Origin: Actinomycetes bacterium
GTDB taxonomy: Bacteria > Actinomycetota > Acidimicrobiia > Acidimicrobiales > Microtrichaceae
Length of the DNA: 5,488 nt
Direction of reading: 5' to 3'
Assembly (NCBI GenBank): GCA_023423475.1
Contig: JAFAFN010000221.1
Span: 1-5,488, forward strand
Positions 1-4,610 of the stretch are shown here, piece after piece; the stretch's first letter is position 1; the number at the start of each line of letters is the position of its first letter. Under the pieces are notes generated by a model. That model made no database searches. It was given only the letters and a program-made list of their open reading frames with translations, and was not told the origin of the DNA. The position numbers and the translations under genes were made by a program.

Positions 1-917
1 AGCGCACGTTCGGCCTGGAGCGGATCCTTGAATCGTCCGACGCCGACGACGGGCAGGTCGACCGCCTCGCGGATCGCCGAGGGGATGAACATCGCGTAGC
101 CCGGCGGGATGTGCATCGACGCCTCGATCATGAAGAGGCTCGCGGTGGCGACGCCGATCGAGGTGTTGATGTAGTCGGCGTGCCCCGTGGCCTCGACCAT
201 GCGGGCGACGGCGACCGCCTCGTCGATGCGGGTGCCGCCCTCGATCAGCTCGTCGCCGCAGAGGCGCACGCCGAGCGCCAGGTCGGGACCGATCCGCTCG
301 CGCACCGCGGCCACGATCTCCAACAGGATGCGCGCCCGGTTCTCGAGGCTGCCGCCGTAGTCGTCGGTGCGGCGGTTGGTGGCGGGTGAGAGGAACCCTC
401 GCACGATCGACGAGTGCGAGCACTGCAGCTCGATCCCGTCGAAGCCACCCTCGGCGCAGTGGCCAGCGACGAGCGCGTACGACGCGACGATCTCCTCGAT
501 CTCGGCGACTTCGATCGCCTTGGGGACCTCTCGGAACAACGGGTCGGCGACCGACGACGGTGCCCACACCGGCAGCCGGGAGTACATCGAGCTGGCCTGC
601 CCGCCGTTGTGGTTGATCTGGGCGAAGATCGGGACCCGGTGGCGGTGCACCGCGTCGGTGATACGGCGGTAGCCCGGGATGACGTCGCGGTGGAACCCGT
701 GGATCAGCTTCTCGTAGGGCCAGTCCGTCGGGTGGGTCGAGTGCTCCTCGGTGATGATCAGCCCTGCGCCGCCGGCGGCACGCTCGGCGTAGTACGCCGC
801 GTGCTGCTCGGTCGGCAGTCCACCGTGTGCGTAGTTCGTCAGGTGCGCGGAGAAGACGATCCGATTCCGGACCGTCACGGGACCCAGCTGCAGCGGTGAC
901 CAGAGGAGCTCGGTCAT
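1..917 (-). CDS. Old yellow enzyme/FadH-type NADH:flavin oxidoreductase, mycofactocin-associated type likely (C-terminus off window)
   Basis: The first 305 residues are present, starting at the ATG read from 917; the reading frame is still open at the window edge. It is the FMN-binding TIM barrel of the NADH:flavin oxidoreductase family. Visible marks are LGPVTVRNRIVFSAH near residues 11-25, QINHNGG near 100-106, and the family core from GFDGIELQ (158-165) through FLSPATNRRTDDYGGSLENR (175-194), then GVGRFKDP near 292-299. The usual HGAH-like substrate/flavin motif reads QCSH (165-168), with Gln in place of the first His. From memory, this variant and the flanking FSAHLTNY and EEHSTHPTDWPYEKL segments resemble the second FadH/OYE family linked to mycofactocin clusters; I cannot confirm this by search. 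Relatives are about 640 residues with an Fe-S site and an FAD/NAD domain, which would lie off the left edge. The substrate is unknown, probably an enoate, enone or dienoyl-CoA. There is no Shine-Dalgarno before the ATG; a TAACCT box ends 6 nt upstream. Confidence 0.9.
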   Translation of the reverse strand, partial: MTELLWSPLQLGPVTVRNRIVFSAHLTNYAHGGLPTEQHAAYYAERAAGGAGLIITEEHSTHPTDWPYEKLIHGFHRDVIPGYRRITDAVHRHRVPIFAQINHNGGQASSMYSRLPVWAPSSVADPLFREVPKAIEVAEIEEIVASYALVAGHCAEGGFDGIELQCSHSSIVRGFLSPATNRRTDDYGGSLENRARILLEIVAAVRERIGPDLALGVRLCGDELIEGGTRIDEAVAVARMVEATGHADYINTSIGVATASLFMIEASMHIPPGYAMFIPSAIREAVDLPVVGVGRFKDPLQAERA

Positions 918-923
918 GGCCGC

Positions 924-929
924 AGGTTA
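924..929 (-). promoter_or_regulatory. Candidate -10 box for a leaderless OYE transcript
   Basis: On the minus strand TAACCT is followed by GCGGCC and then the ATG at 917. This TAnnnT hexamer with 6 nt to the start codon, and no purine-rich ribosome-binding site, fits a leaderless mRNA beginning at the ATG. It lies just downstream of the strong hairpin at 934-973, so the flavoprotein gene may be transcribed separately from the thiolase. No convincing -35 is seen. The call is inferred from spacing only. Confidence 0.4.
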
Positions 930-933
930 GGTG

Positions 934-973
934 GTGACCCGGCCGGTCCCGACATCCGGGCCGGCCGGGTCAC
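934..973 (-). terminator. Strong hairpin between thiolase and OYE genes, probable terminator
   Basis: The arms GTGACCCGGCCGG (934-946) and CCGGCCGGGTCAC (961-973) are perfect 13-bp reverse complements. Past one bulged base (947), an inner CCCG/CGGG stem (948-951 with 957-960) closes a 5-nt loop. It starts 15 nt after the thiolase stop. No T-run follows on either strand, so it is not a textbook Rho-independent terminator, but U-poor hairpins of this kind are commonly proposed as terminators in high-GC actinobacteria. It could instead attenuate transcription or protect the 3' end of the thiolase mRNA. Confidence 0.65.
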
Positions 974-987
974 ACCCGGGGGACGGC

Positions 988-2196
988 TCAGAGCCGCTCG
1001 ATGATCGTGGCGTTGGCGAGGCCGCCGGCCTCGCACATCACCTGCAGCCCGATGGTCGCGTCGCGCTGCTCCATCGCGTTGAGCAGCGTCGCCAGCAGTC
1101 GGGCACCGGAGGCTCCCAACGGGTGGCCGATGGCGATCGCTCCGCCGTTGACGTTGACCCGCTCCGGGTCGACGCCCAGCTCACGCTCCCAGCCGAGCAC
1201 GACCGAGGCGAACGCCTCGTTGATCTCGAACAGGTCGACGTCGCCGAGGGACATGCCGGCCCGCTCGAGCACCCGCTGGGTCGCAGGGATCGGAGCCGTC
1301 AGCATCATGAGCGGATCGTCGCCGCTGACCGCGAAGGACACGAACCGGGCCCTCGGGGTCAGGCCGAGCTCGCGGGCGACCTCGGTCGAGGTCACCAGCG
1401 CTGCGGCGGCACCGTCGCTGATCTGCGACGAGTTGGCCGCCGAGACGACCCACGGCAGATCGGGGAAGCGCTCGAGCCAGGTGTCGTCGCGGAACGCGGC
1501 GGGCAGCTGGGCGAGCCGCTTGAGCGTGCCACCGGGGCGGATGCCCTCGTCGCGGGTGACCAGCTGGAGCTCGCCGTCGGGACCGACGGCCTTGACCGGC
1601 ACGATCTCGCCGTCGAAGCGGCCCTGCTCGGTGGCCTCGGCGGCCAGGCGGTGCGACCGCAGCGAGAACTCGTCGAGGTCGTGCCGGGAGATGTCCCACC
1701 GTGCAGCGATGCGCTCGGCCGCGATGCCCTGCGGGATGAGGCCCCCGGGGTAGCGGTCGGTCAGGCGGCTGCCCCACGGGTCGGCCGTGACGGCGGAGCC
1801 CATCGGCACCCGGCTCATGGACTCGACGCCGGCGCCGACGGCCACGTCGTAGCCGCCCGCCGCGACACCCTGGGCGGCGAAGGTGATCGCCTGCTGGGAG
1901 GAGCCGCACTGGCGGTCGACGGTCGTCGCCGGGACCGACTCGGGGTAGCCCGCGGCGAGTGCCGCGTTGCGTGTGATGTTCAGCGACTGCTCGCCGACCT
2001 GGGACACGGCGCCACCGATGACGTCGTCGATGCGGGACGGATCGATGCCCGTCCGCTCGACGAGCGCCTCGAGCACGACGGCTTCGAGGTCGACGGGGTG
2101 CACGCCGCTGAGCGCCCCGCCGGCCTTGCCCCTTCCGATCGGTGTGCGCACTGCATCGATCACCACGGCATCGGATGTGGTGGTGGAACGGCTCAT
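988..2196 (-). CDS. Thiolase family acetyl-CoA acyltransferase
   Basis: The 402-residue protein has the normal length for a degradative or biosynthetic thiolase, which cleaves 3-ketoacyl-CoA with CoA or condenses two acyl-CoAs. The N-terminus VVIDAVRTPIGR (11-22) is typical. The acylated nucleophile is Cys97 in DRQCGSS. Asn326 lies in the NEAFA motif, His358 in GHPLGASGAR, and the second catalytic Cys388 in CEAGG near the C-terminus, so all catalytic positions are present. The last motif has Ala where many thiolases have the first Gly of CxGGG. The ATG read from 2196 is chosen because GAGGGGG lies 5 nt upstream; a TTG nine codons earlier is possible but has no comparable site. Chain-length specificity cannot be read from sequence; the neighbouring FadH/OYE-type gene suggests fatty-acid, sterol or similar acyl-CoA breakdown. 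The divergent HxlR regulator probably controls it. Confidence 0.95.
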   Translation of the reverse strand: MSRSTTTSDAVVIDAVRTPIGRGKAGGALSGVHPVDLEAVVLEALVERTGIDPSRIDDVIGGAVSQVGEQSLNITRNAALAAGYPESVPATTVDRQCGSSQQAITFAAQGVAAGGYDVAVGAGVESMSRVPMGSAVTADPWGSRLTDRYPGGLIPQGIAAERIAARWDISRHDLDEFSLRSHRLAAEATEQGRFDGEIVPVKAVGPDGELQLVTRDEGIRPGGTLKRLAQLPAAFRDDTWLERFPDLPWVVSAANSSQISDGAAAALVTSTEVARELGLTPRARFVSFAVSGDDPLMMLTAPIPATQRVLERAGMSLGDVDLFEINEAFASVVLGWERELGVDPERVNVNGGAIAIGHPLGASGARLLATLLNAMEQRDATIGLQVMCEAGGLANATIIERL

Positions 2197-2201
2197 GACG
2201 A

Positions 2202-2208
2202 CCCCCTC
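2202..2208 (-). promoter_or_regulatory. Ribosome-binding site of the thiolase
   Basis: On the minus strand GAGGGGG ends 5 nt before the ATG at 2196. It decides between this ATG and the in-frame TTG at 2223, which would add nine residues (starting MPDNDEGVV) not expected before the conserved thiolase N-terminus. Confidence 0.7.
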
Positions 2209-2234
2209 GTCGTTGTCGGGCAACTCGTCTAGTT

Positions 2235-2273
2235 GCTACATAGAACTCTACCGCTTTCGTAGCGTGATGCTAC
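2235..2273. promoter_or_regulatory. Candidate operator: three GCTAC/GTAGC elements in the divergent promoter
   Basis: GCTAC occurs at 2235-2239, its reverse complement GTAGC at 2259-2263, and GCTAC again at 2269-2273. The last two form a clean dyad, GTAGC-N5-GCTAC (2259-2273). The first pairs with the second across 19 nt. A smaller dyad TAGA-AC-TCTA lies between them (2241-2250). The stretch is AT-richer than its surroundings and sits between the thiolase and the HxlR regulator. HxlR-family dimers bind short dyads near their own promoter, so this is the likely autoregulatory and thiolase-controlling site. Protein binding is inferred. Confidence 0.5.
2245..2250 (-). promoter_or_regulatory. Candidate -10 box for the thiolase promoter
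   Basis: On the minus strand the hexamer reads TAGAGT. Placing a -35 at 17-bp spacing puts it at 2268-2273 (GTAGCA), which is one arm of the GTAGC-N5-GCTAC dyad and matches the TTGACA consensus at only 3 of 6 bases. If right, the transcript has a leader of roughly 40 nt containing the GAGGGGG ribosome-binding site, and a regulator bound to the dyad would block the -35. Confidence 0.25.
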
Positions 2274-2290
2274 TGATGTGACATGCGGCG

Positions 2291-2296
2291 TACACT
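2291..2296 (+). promoter_or_regulatory. Candidate -10 box for a leaderless regulator transcript
   Basis: TACACT is followed by GCCGTC and then the ATG at 2303, so transcription would start at or next to the start codon. There is no Shine-Dalgarno upstream of this ATG. A -35 at 17-bp spacing falls on the same GCTAC arm (2268-2273) used by the predicted thiolase promoter, but it is a poor match to consensus. Confidence 0.45.
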
Positions 2297-2302
2297 GCCG
2301 TC

Positions 2303-2815
2303 ATGCGCAGGGTGAGCTTCGCCGACGAGCACTGTTCGGTCGCCAGGGCACTCGACCTGGTCGGTGACTGGTGGACGCTGATGATCGTCAGGGATCTGTC
2401 GCTCGGCCTCCGCCGCTTCGACCAGATCCAGTCCGACCTCGGCATCTCACGCAACGTGCTCACCGAACGCCTCGAGATGCTCGTCGAGGCCGAGATCGTG
2501 TCGCGCACGAACATCGCCCGCACCGGCACGCGCTACGAGTACCGACTCACCGAGAAGGGGCTCGACCTCATCCCGGTGCTGCACGCGCTGATCCAGTGGG
2601 GCGACAAGTGGAACCCCGACCCGCGTGCGCCCTACACCGAGATCGTGCACACGACGTGTGACCACGTCACCCGACCCGTGCCGTCCTGTTCGCACTGCGG
2701 CGAGGTCATCCACCACGGTGAGCTCACCAGCCGCCCTGGTCCGGCGTTCGTCGACGACCCGGACCACCCCATCGCTCGCGCTCGTCGGGACCGCCACCAG
2801 CCCGACCGGTCGTAA
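2303..2815 (+). CDS. HxlR-family winged-helix transcriptional regulator
   Basis: The 170-residue protein carries an HxlR-type winged helix over about residues 10-105. The family signature is clear: CSVARALDLVGDWWTLMIVRDL (from Cys11), RFDQIQSDLGISRNVLTERL for the recognition region (38-57), and YRLTEKGLDLIPVLHALIQWG (80-100) for the wing and dimer helix. An N-terminal Cys at this position is the thiol sensor in some family members such as YodB, so redox or electrophile sensing is possible. After the domain comes a tail with Cys119, His121, Cys129 and Cys132 (CxH-x7-CxxC) plus His137/138, which could bind a metal; the last 20 residues are charged and probably disordered. It is divergent from the thiolase with a dyad-rich gap, which suggests autoregulation and control of the thiolase. 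The ATG at 2303 lies just before the conserved domain and has a leaderless-type -10 box. Confidence 0.92.
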   Translation: MRRVSFADEHCSVARALDLVGDWWTLMIVRDLSLGLRRFDQIQSDLGISRNVLTERLEMLVEAEIVSRTNIARTGTRYEYRLTEKGLDLIPVLHALIQWGDKWNPDPRAPYTEIVHTTCDHVTRPVPSCSHCGEVIHHGELTSRPGPAFVDDPDHPIARARRDRHQPDRS

Positions 2816-2828
2816 CGATCGGCGATCG
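2816..2828 (+). terminator. Small hairpin right after the regulator stop codon
   Basis: CGATC-GGC-GATCG forms a perfect 5-bp stem with a 3-nt loop, directly after the TAA ending the HxlR gene. It follows a 10-bp palindrome CGACCGGTCG (2803-2812) inside the last codons. No T-run follows. With the convergent gene only 80 bp away, one or both structures could help end transcription, but the stem is short. Confidence 0.3.
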
Positions 2829-2870
2829 ACGCGCCGCACCGTCATGGAACGACGCTCCCACGCGCAGCTC

Positions 2871-2918
2871 GCGAGGGCTCACCCGAGTTCGGGAGGGCTC
2901 ACCCCAGCTCGGGAGGGA
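2871..2918. repeat. 20-bp imperfect tandem repeat across a stop codon
   Basis: Two adjacent 20-base units (2871-2890 and 2891-2910) agree at 17 of 20 positions. A third partial copy begins at 2911 (GGGAGGGA, 7 of 8 matching). The second unit contains the stop codon of the PPOX gene (2899-2901). The first unit repeats the same Glu-Leu-Gly-stop coding string out of frame, which suggests slippage duplication of the gene's 3' end. An internal CCCGA-GT-TCGGG dyad (2882-2893) could form a short hairpin between the converging genes. Confidence 0.6.
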
Positions 2919-3360
2919 AGCCACCGGTGGCGATCGGGCCCCAGCGGTCGATGGTGATCCGGATCAGGCACTTCCCCTGGTCGACCATGGCCTGGCGGTA
3001 CTCGTCCCAGTCGGGGTGCTCACCGGAGATGCTGCGGAAGTACTCGACCAGCCCCTCGACCGCGTCGGGCAGGTCGACGATCTCGGCGATGCCGGCGACC
3101 TGGACCCACGGGCCGTTCCACTCGTCGGACAGCACGCACGCGGACGCAGCCGGCCGGGCGCGCAGGTTCGAGACCTTGGCCCGCTGCGGATAGGTCGCGA
3201 TCACGATGCGGCCGGCCTGGTCGACGCCCGAGGTCACCGGCGACATCTGCGACGTCCCGTCGGACCGCTCGGTCGAGAGGATCAGGCGGTGCCTCGGGCG
3301 GAGGAACTCGACCAGCGCCTCCCGGTCCACCCTGTCGTTCGTCGCGATCTGTCGGGCCAT
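2899..3360 (-). CDS. PPOX-class, probably F420-dependent, oxidoreductase
   Basis: The 153-residue protein is a single split-beta-barrel flavin/deazaflavin-binding domain of the pyridoxamine 5'-phosphate oxidase-like superfamily, with the usual length for the Rv1155-like actinobacterial group. Recognisable segments, counted from this ATG, are FLRPRHRLILST (residues 15-26), QMSPVTSGVD (32-41), IATYPQRAKVSNLRARP (46-62), WVQVAGIAEIVDLPDAVE (79-96), YFRSISGEHPDWDEYRQAM (101-119) and the end RWGPIATGGFPPELG. The Tyr-Pro-x-Arg-Ala-Lys-Val stretch lies where relatives contact the cofactor phosphate. Such proteins bind F420 or FMN and reduce unsaturated small molecules; the substrate is unknown. The start MARQIATNDR matches relatives as I recall them; an ATG three codons upstream (3369) is an alternative. 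The gene converges on the HxlR gene and is divergent from the aminotransferase. Confidence 0.9.
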   Translation of the reverse strand: MARQIATNDRVDREALVEFLRPRHRLILSTERSDGTSQMSPVTSGVDQAGRIVIATYPQRAKVSNLRARPAASACVLSDEWNGPWVQVAGIAEIVDLPDAVEGLVEYFRSISGEHPDWDEYRQAMVDQGKCLIRITIDRWGPIATGGFPPELG

Positions 3361-3375
3361 GACCGCCATCGTTCC

Positions 3376-3381
3376 ACAGTG
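3376..3381 (-). promoter_or_regulatory. Weak candidate -10 box for the PPOX gene
   Basis: On the minus strand CACTGT is followed by GGAACG and the upstream ATG at 3369. It keeps the conserved A and final T of a -10 box but lacks the first T. If real, translation could start leaderlessly at 3369, adding Met-Ala-Val before the 3360 start. Support is only geometric. Confidence 0.2.
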
Positions 3382-3389
3382 CCCGCCGG

Positions 3390-3395
3390 TACCAT
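3390..3395 (+). promoter_or_regulatory. Candidate -10 box for a leaderless aminotransferase transcript
   Basis: TACCAT is followed by 7 nt (CGGCGCC) and then the ATG at 3403, with no Shine-Dalgarno in front. The arrangement matches that of the regulator and OYE genes. Any -35 would fall near 3367-3372, inside or against the start of the divergent PPOX gene, so the two promoters share DNA. No consensus -35 is visible. Confidence 0.4.
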
Positions 3396-3402
3396 CGGCG
3401 CC

Positions 3403-4593
3403 ATGAGCGCCGACTCCGACCCAACCGGCGGCCCGCTGGTCGGGCGGATGGCCGGATTCGGCACGACGATCTTCGCCGAGATGTCCGAGCTCGCGGCCCG
3501 CACCGGCGCGATCAACCTGGGCCAGGGCTTCCCCGACGTCGACGGTCATCCGGATGTCGTCGAGTCCGCCGTCCGGGCGCTGCGTGCCGGACACAACCAG
3601 TACCCACCGGGGCCTGGCATCCCCGAGCTGCGCCGGGCCGTCGCCGCACACCAGCAGCGCCACTACGGCATCGAGCTCGACCCCGACGCCCAGGTGCTGG
3701 TGACCACAGGAGCGACCGAGGGCATCGCCGCGTCGATCCTCGCCCTGTGCGAGTCGGGCGACGAGGTCGTCACCTTCGAGCCGTACTTCGACTCCTACGC
3801 GGCGGTCGTCGCGCTCGCAGGTGCCCAGCGTCGGGTCGTCACGTTGCGGGCTCCGGACTTCGCCGTCGATCTCGACGCCGTCGAGGCCGCGATCACACCG
3901 CGGACGAAGGTCCTCCTGGTCAACTCGCCCCACAACCCGACCGGTGCGGTGTTCACCGACGATGAGCTGACGGGGCTCGCCGAGATCTGCGTGCGTCACG
4001 ACCTGATCGCCGTGAGCGACGAGGTCTACGAGCACCTCACCTTCGACGGCATCCCGCATCGCCCCTTCTGCACGTTCCCCGGCATGGCGGAGCGGACCCT
4101 CACGGTGTCGTCGGCGGGCAAGACCTACTCGTTCACCGGCTGGAAGGTCGGGTGGGTGACCGGGCCCGCGACGTTGGTCGGCGCCGTGCGCACGGTGAAG
4201 CAGTTCCTCACCTACGTCTCCGGTGGACCGTTCCAGCACGCGGTGGCCGAAGCACTCGCGCTGCCGGACTCGGTCGTCGAGGACCTGCGCGCCTCGCTGC
4301 AGTCGAAGCGCGATCGGCTGAGCGACGGCCTGGACGCCGCCGGGTTCGAGACCTATCGCCCTTCCGGCACGTACTTCGTCACCGTCGACGTGCGCTCGGT
4401 CGGCTGGGACGACGGCGTCGAGTTCTGCCGGATGCTCCCGGAGCGCGTGGGCGTCGTCGCCATCCCCAACTCGGTGTTCCACGACACCGACGCCGGTCGC
4501 AGCCAGGTCCGGTTCGCGTTCTGCAAACGCGACGAGGTGCTCGACGACGCGGTCGAGCGACTCACGAAGGTCACCGAGGAGGGCGCGCGATGA
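3403..4593 (+). CDS. Class I/II PLP aminotransferase (YbdL / glutamine transaminase K / DapC-like)
   Basis: At 396 residues this is a full-length fold-type I aminotransferase. It shows INLGQGFPD (37-45), QYPPGPG (66-72), TTGATEGI (101-108), NSPHNPTG (174-181) with the cofactor-contacting Asn178, SDEVYEHL (205-212) with Asp206 and Tyr209, SSAGKTYSFTGWKVGW (236-251) with Lys240 as the PLP Schiff-base lysine, and VRFAFCK (369-375) with Arg370 for the substrate carboxylate. The pattern fits the kynurenine/glutamine transaminase K group including E. coli YbdL, a methionine/aromatic aminotransferase. The actinobacterial protein annotated as N-succinyldiaminopimelate aminotransferase (Rv0858c, DapC) is also very similar, so that role is a real alternative. 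The omega-amidase-like gene 13 nt downstream favours glutamine-dependent transamination. The frame is open upstream to 3016, but homology begins near FGTTIFAEM (19-27), so the ATG at 3403 is preferred. Confidence 0.93.
   Translation: MSADSDPTGGPLVGRMAGFGTTIFAEMSELAARTGAINLGQGFPDVDGHPDVVESAVRALRAGHNQYPPGPGIPELRRAVAAHQQRHYGIELDPDAQVLVTTGATEGIAASILALCESGDEVVTFEPYFDSYAAVVALAGAQRRVVTLRAPDFAVDLDAVEAAITPRTKVLLVNSPHNPTGAVFTDDELTGLAEICVRHDLIAVSDEVYEHLTFDGIPHRPFCTFPGMAERTLTVSSAGKTYSFTGWKVGWVTGPATLVGAVRTVKQFLTYVSGGPFQHAVAEALALPDSVVEDLRASLQSKRDRLSDGLDAAGFETYRPSGTYFVTVDVRSVGWDDGVEFCRMLPERVGVVAIPNSVFHDTDAGRSQVRFAFCKRDEVLDDAVERLTKVTEEGAR
4576..4583 (+). promoter_or_regulatory. Strong Shine-Dalgarno inside the aminotransferase 3' end
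   Basis: GAGGAGGG ends 6 nt before the ATG at 4590, ideal spacing for that codon, but 23 nt before the nitrilase ATG at 4607, too far for direct use. It may load ribosomes for the six-codon frame at 4590-4610, or hold terminating ribosomes so that they reinitiate at 4607. The nitrilase itself has only a weak AGGG (4595-4598) 8 nt ahead of its start. Confidence 0.5.
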
Positions 4594-4610
4594 CAGGGTC
4601 TCGGGCATGA
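4590..4610 (+). CDS. Possible six-codon coupling minicistron (MTGSRA)
   Basis: This is a minimal frame of ATG, five more codons and TGA. Its ATG overlaps the aminotransferase stop (ATGA at 4590-4593) and its own TGA overlaps the nitrilase ATG (ATGA at 4607-4610). A strong GAGGAGGG Shine-Dalgarno lies 6 nt before it. The peptide is unlikely to have its own function; the arrangement would pass ribosomes from the aminotransferase to the nitrilase by successive termination and reinitiation. It may be a coincidence of codon choice at the end of the aminotransferase, because Glu-Glu-Gly codons naturally spell GAGGAGGGC. Confidence 0.3.
   Translation: MTGSRA

Noticed and set aside
111..899. Several overlapping plus-strand frames across the left edge
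   Set aside because: They are shadows of the minus-strand OYE gene, which has no stop in the window but shows clear family motifs.
1162..1176. Thiolase inactivated at the last motif because CEAGG lacks the usual first Gly
   Set aside because: The catalytic Cys388 itself is present and Ala at this place seems tolerated in related actinobacterial thiolases, so loss of function is not supported. The span is approximate context only.
2197..2223. A TTG start extending the thiolase by nine residues
   Set aside because: The ATG at 2196 has GAGGGGG at good spacing, and the extension lies outside the conserved thiolase N-terminus.
931..2232. A 433-codon plus-strand open frame antisense to the thiolase
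   Set aside because: The composition is shadow-like and no motif is visible, while the opposite strand encodes a complete thiolase with all catalytic residues.
3016..3402. A 129-codon N-terminal extension of the aminotransferase
   Set aside because: It overlaps the PPOX gene on the other strand, has no family resemblance, and the ATG at 3403 gives the normal length.
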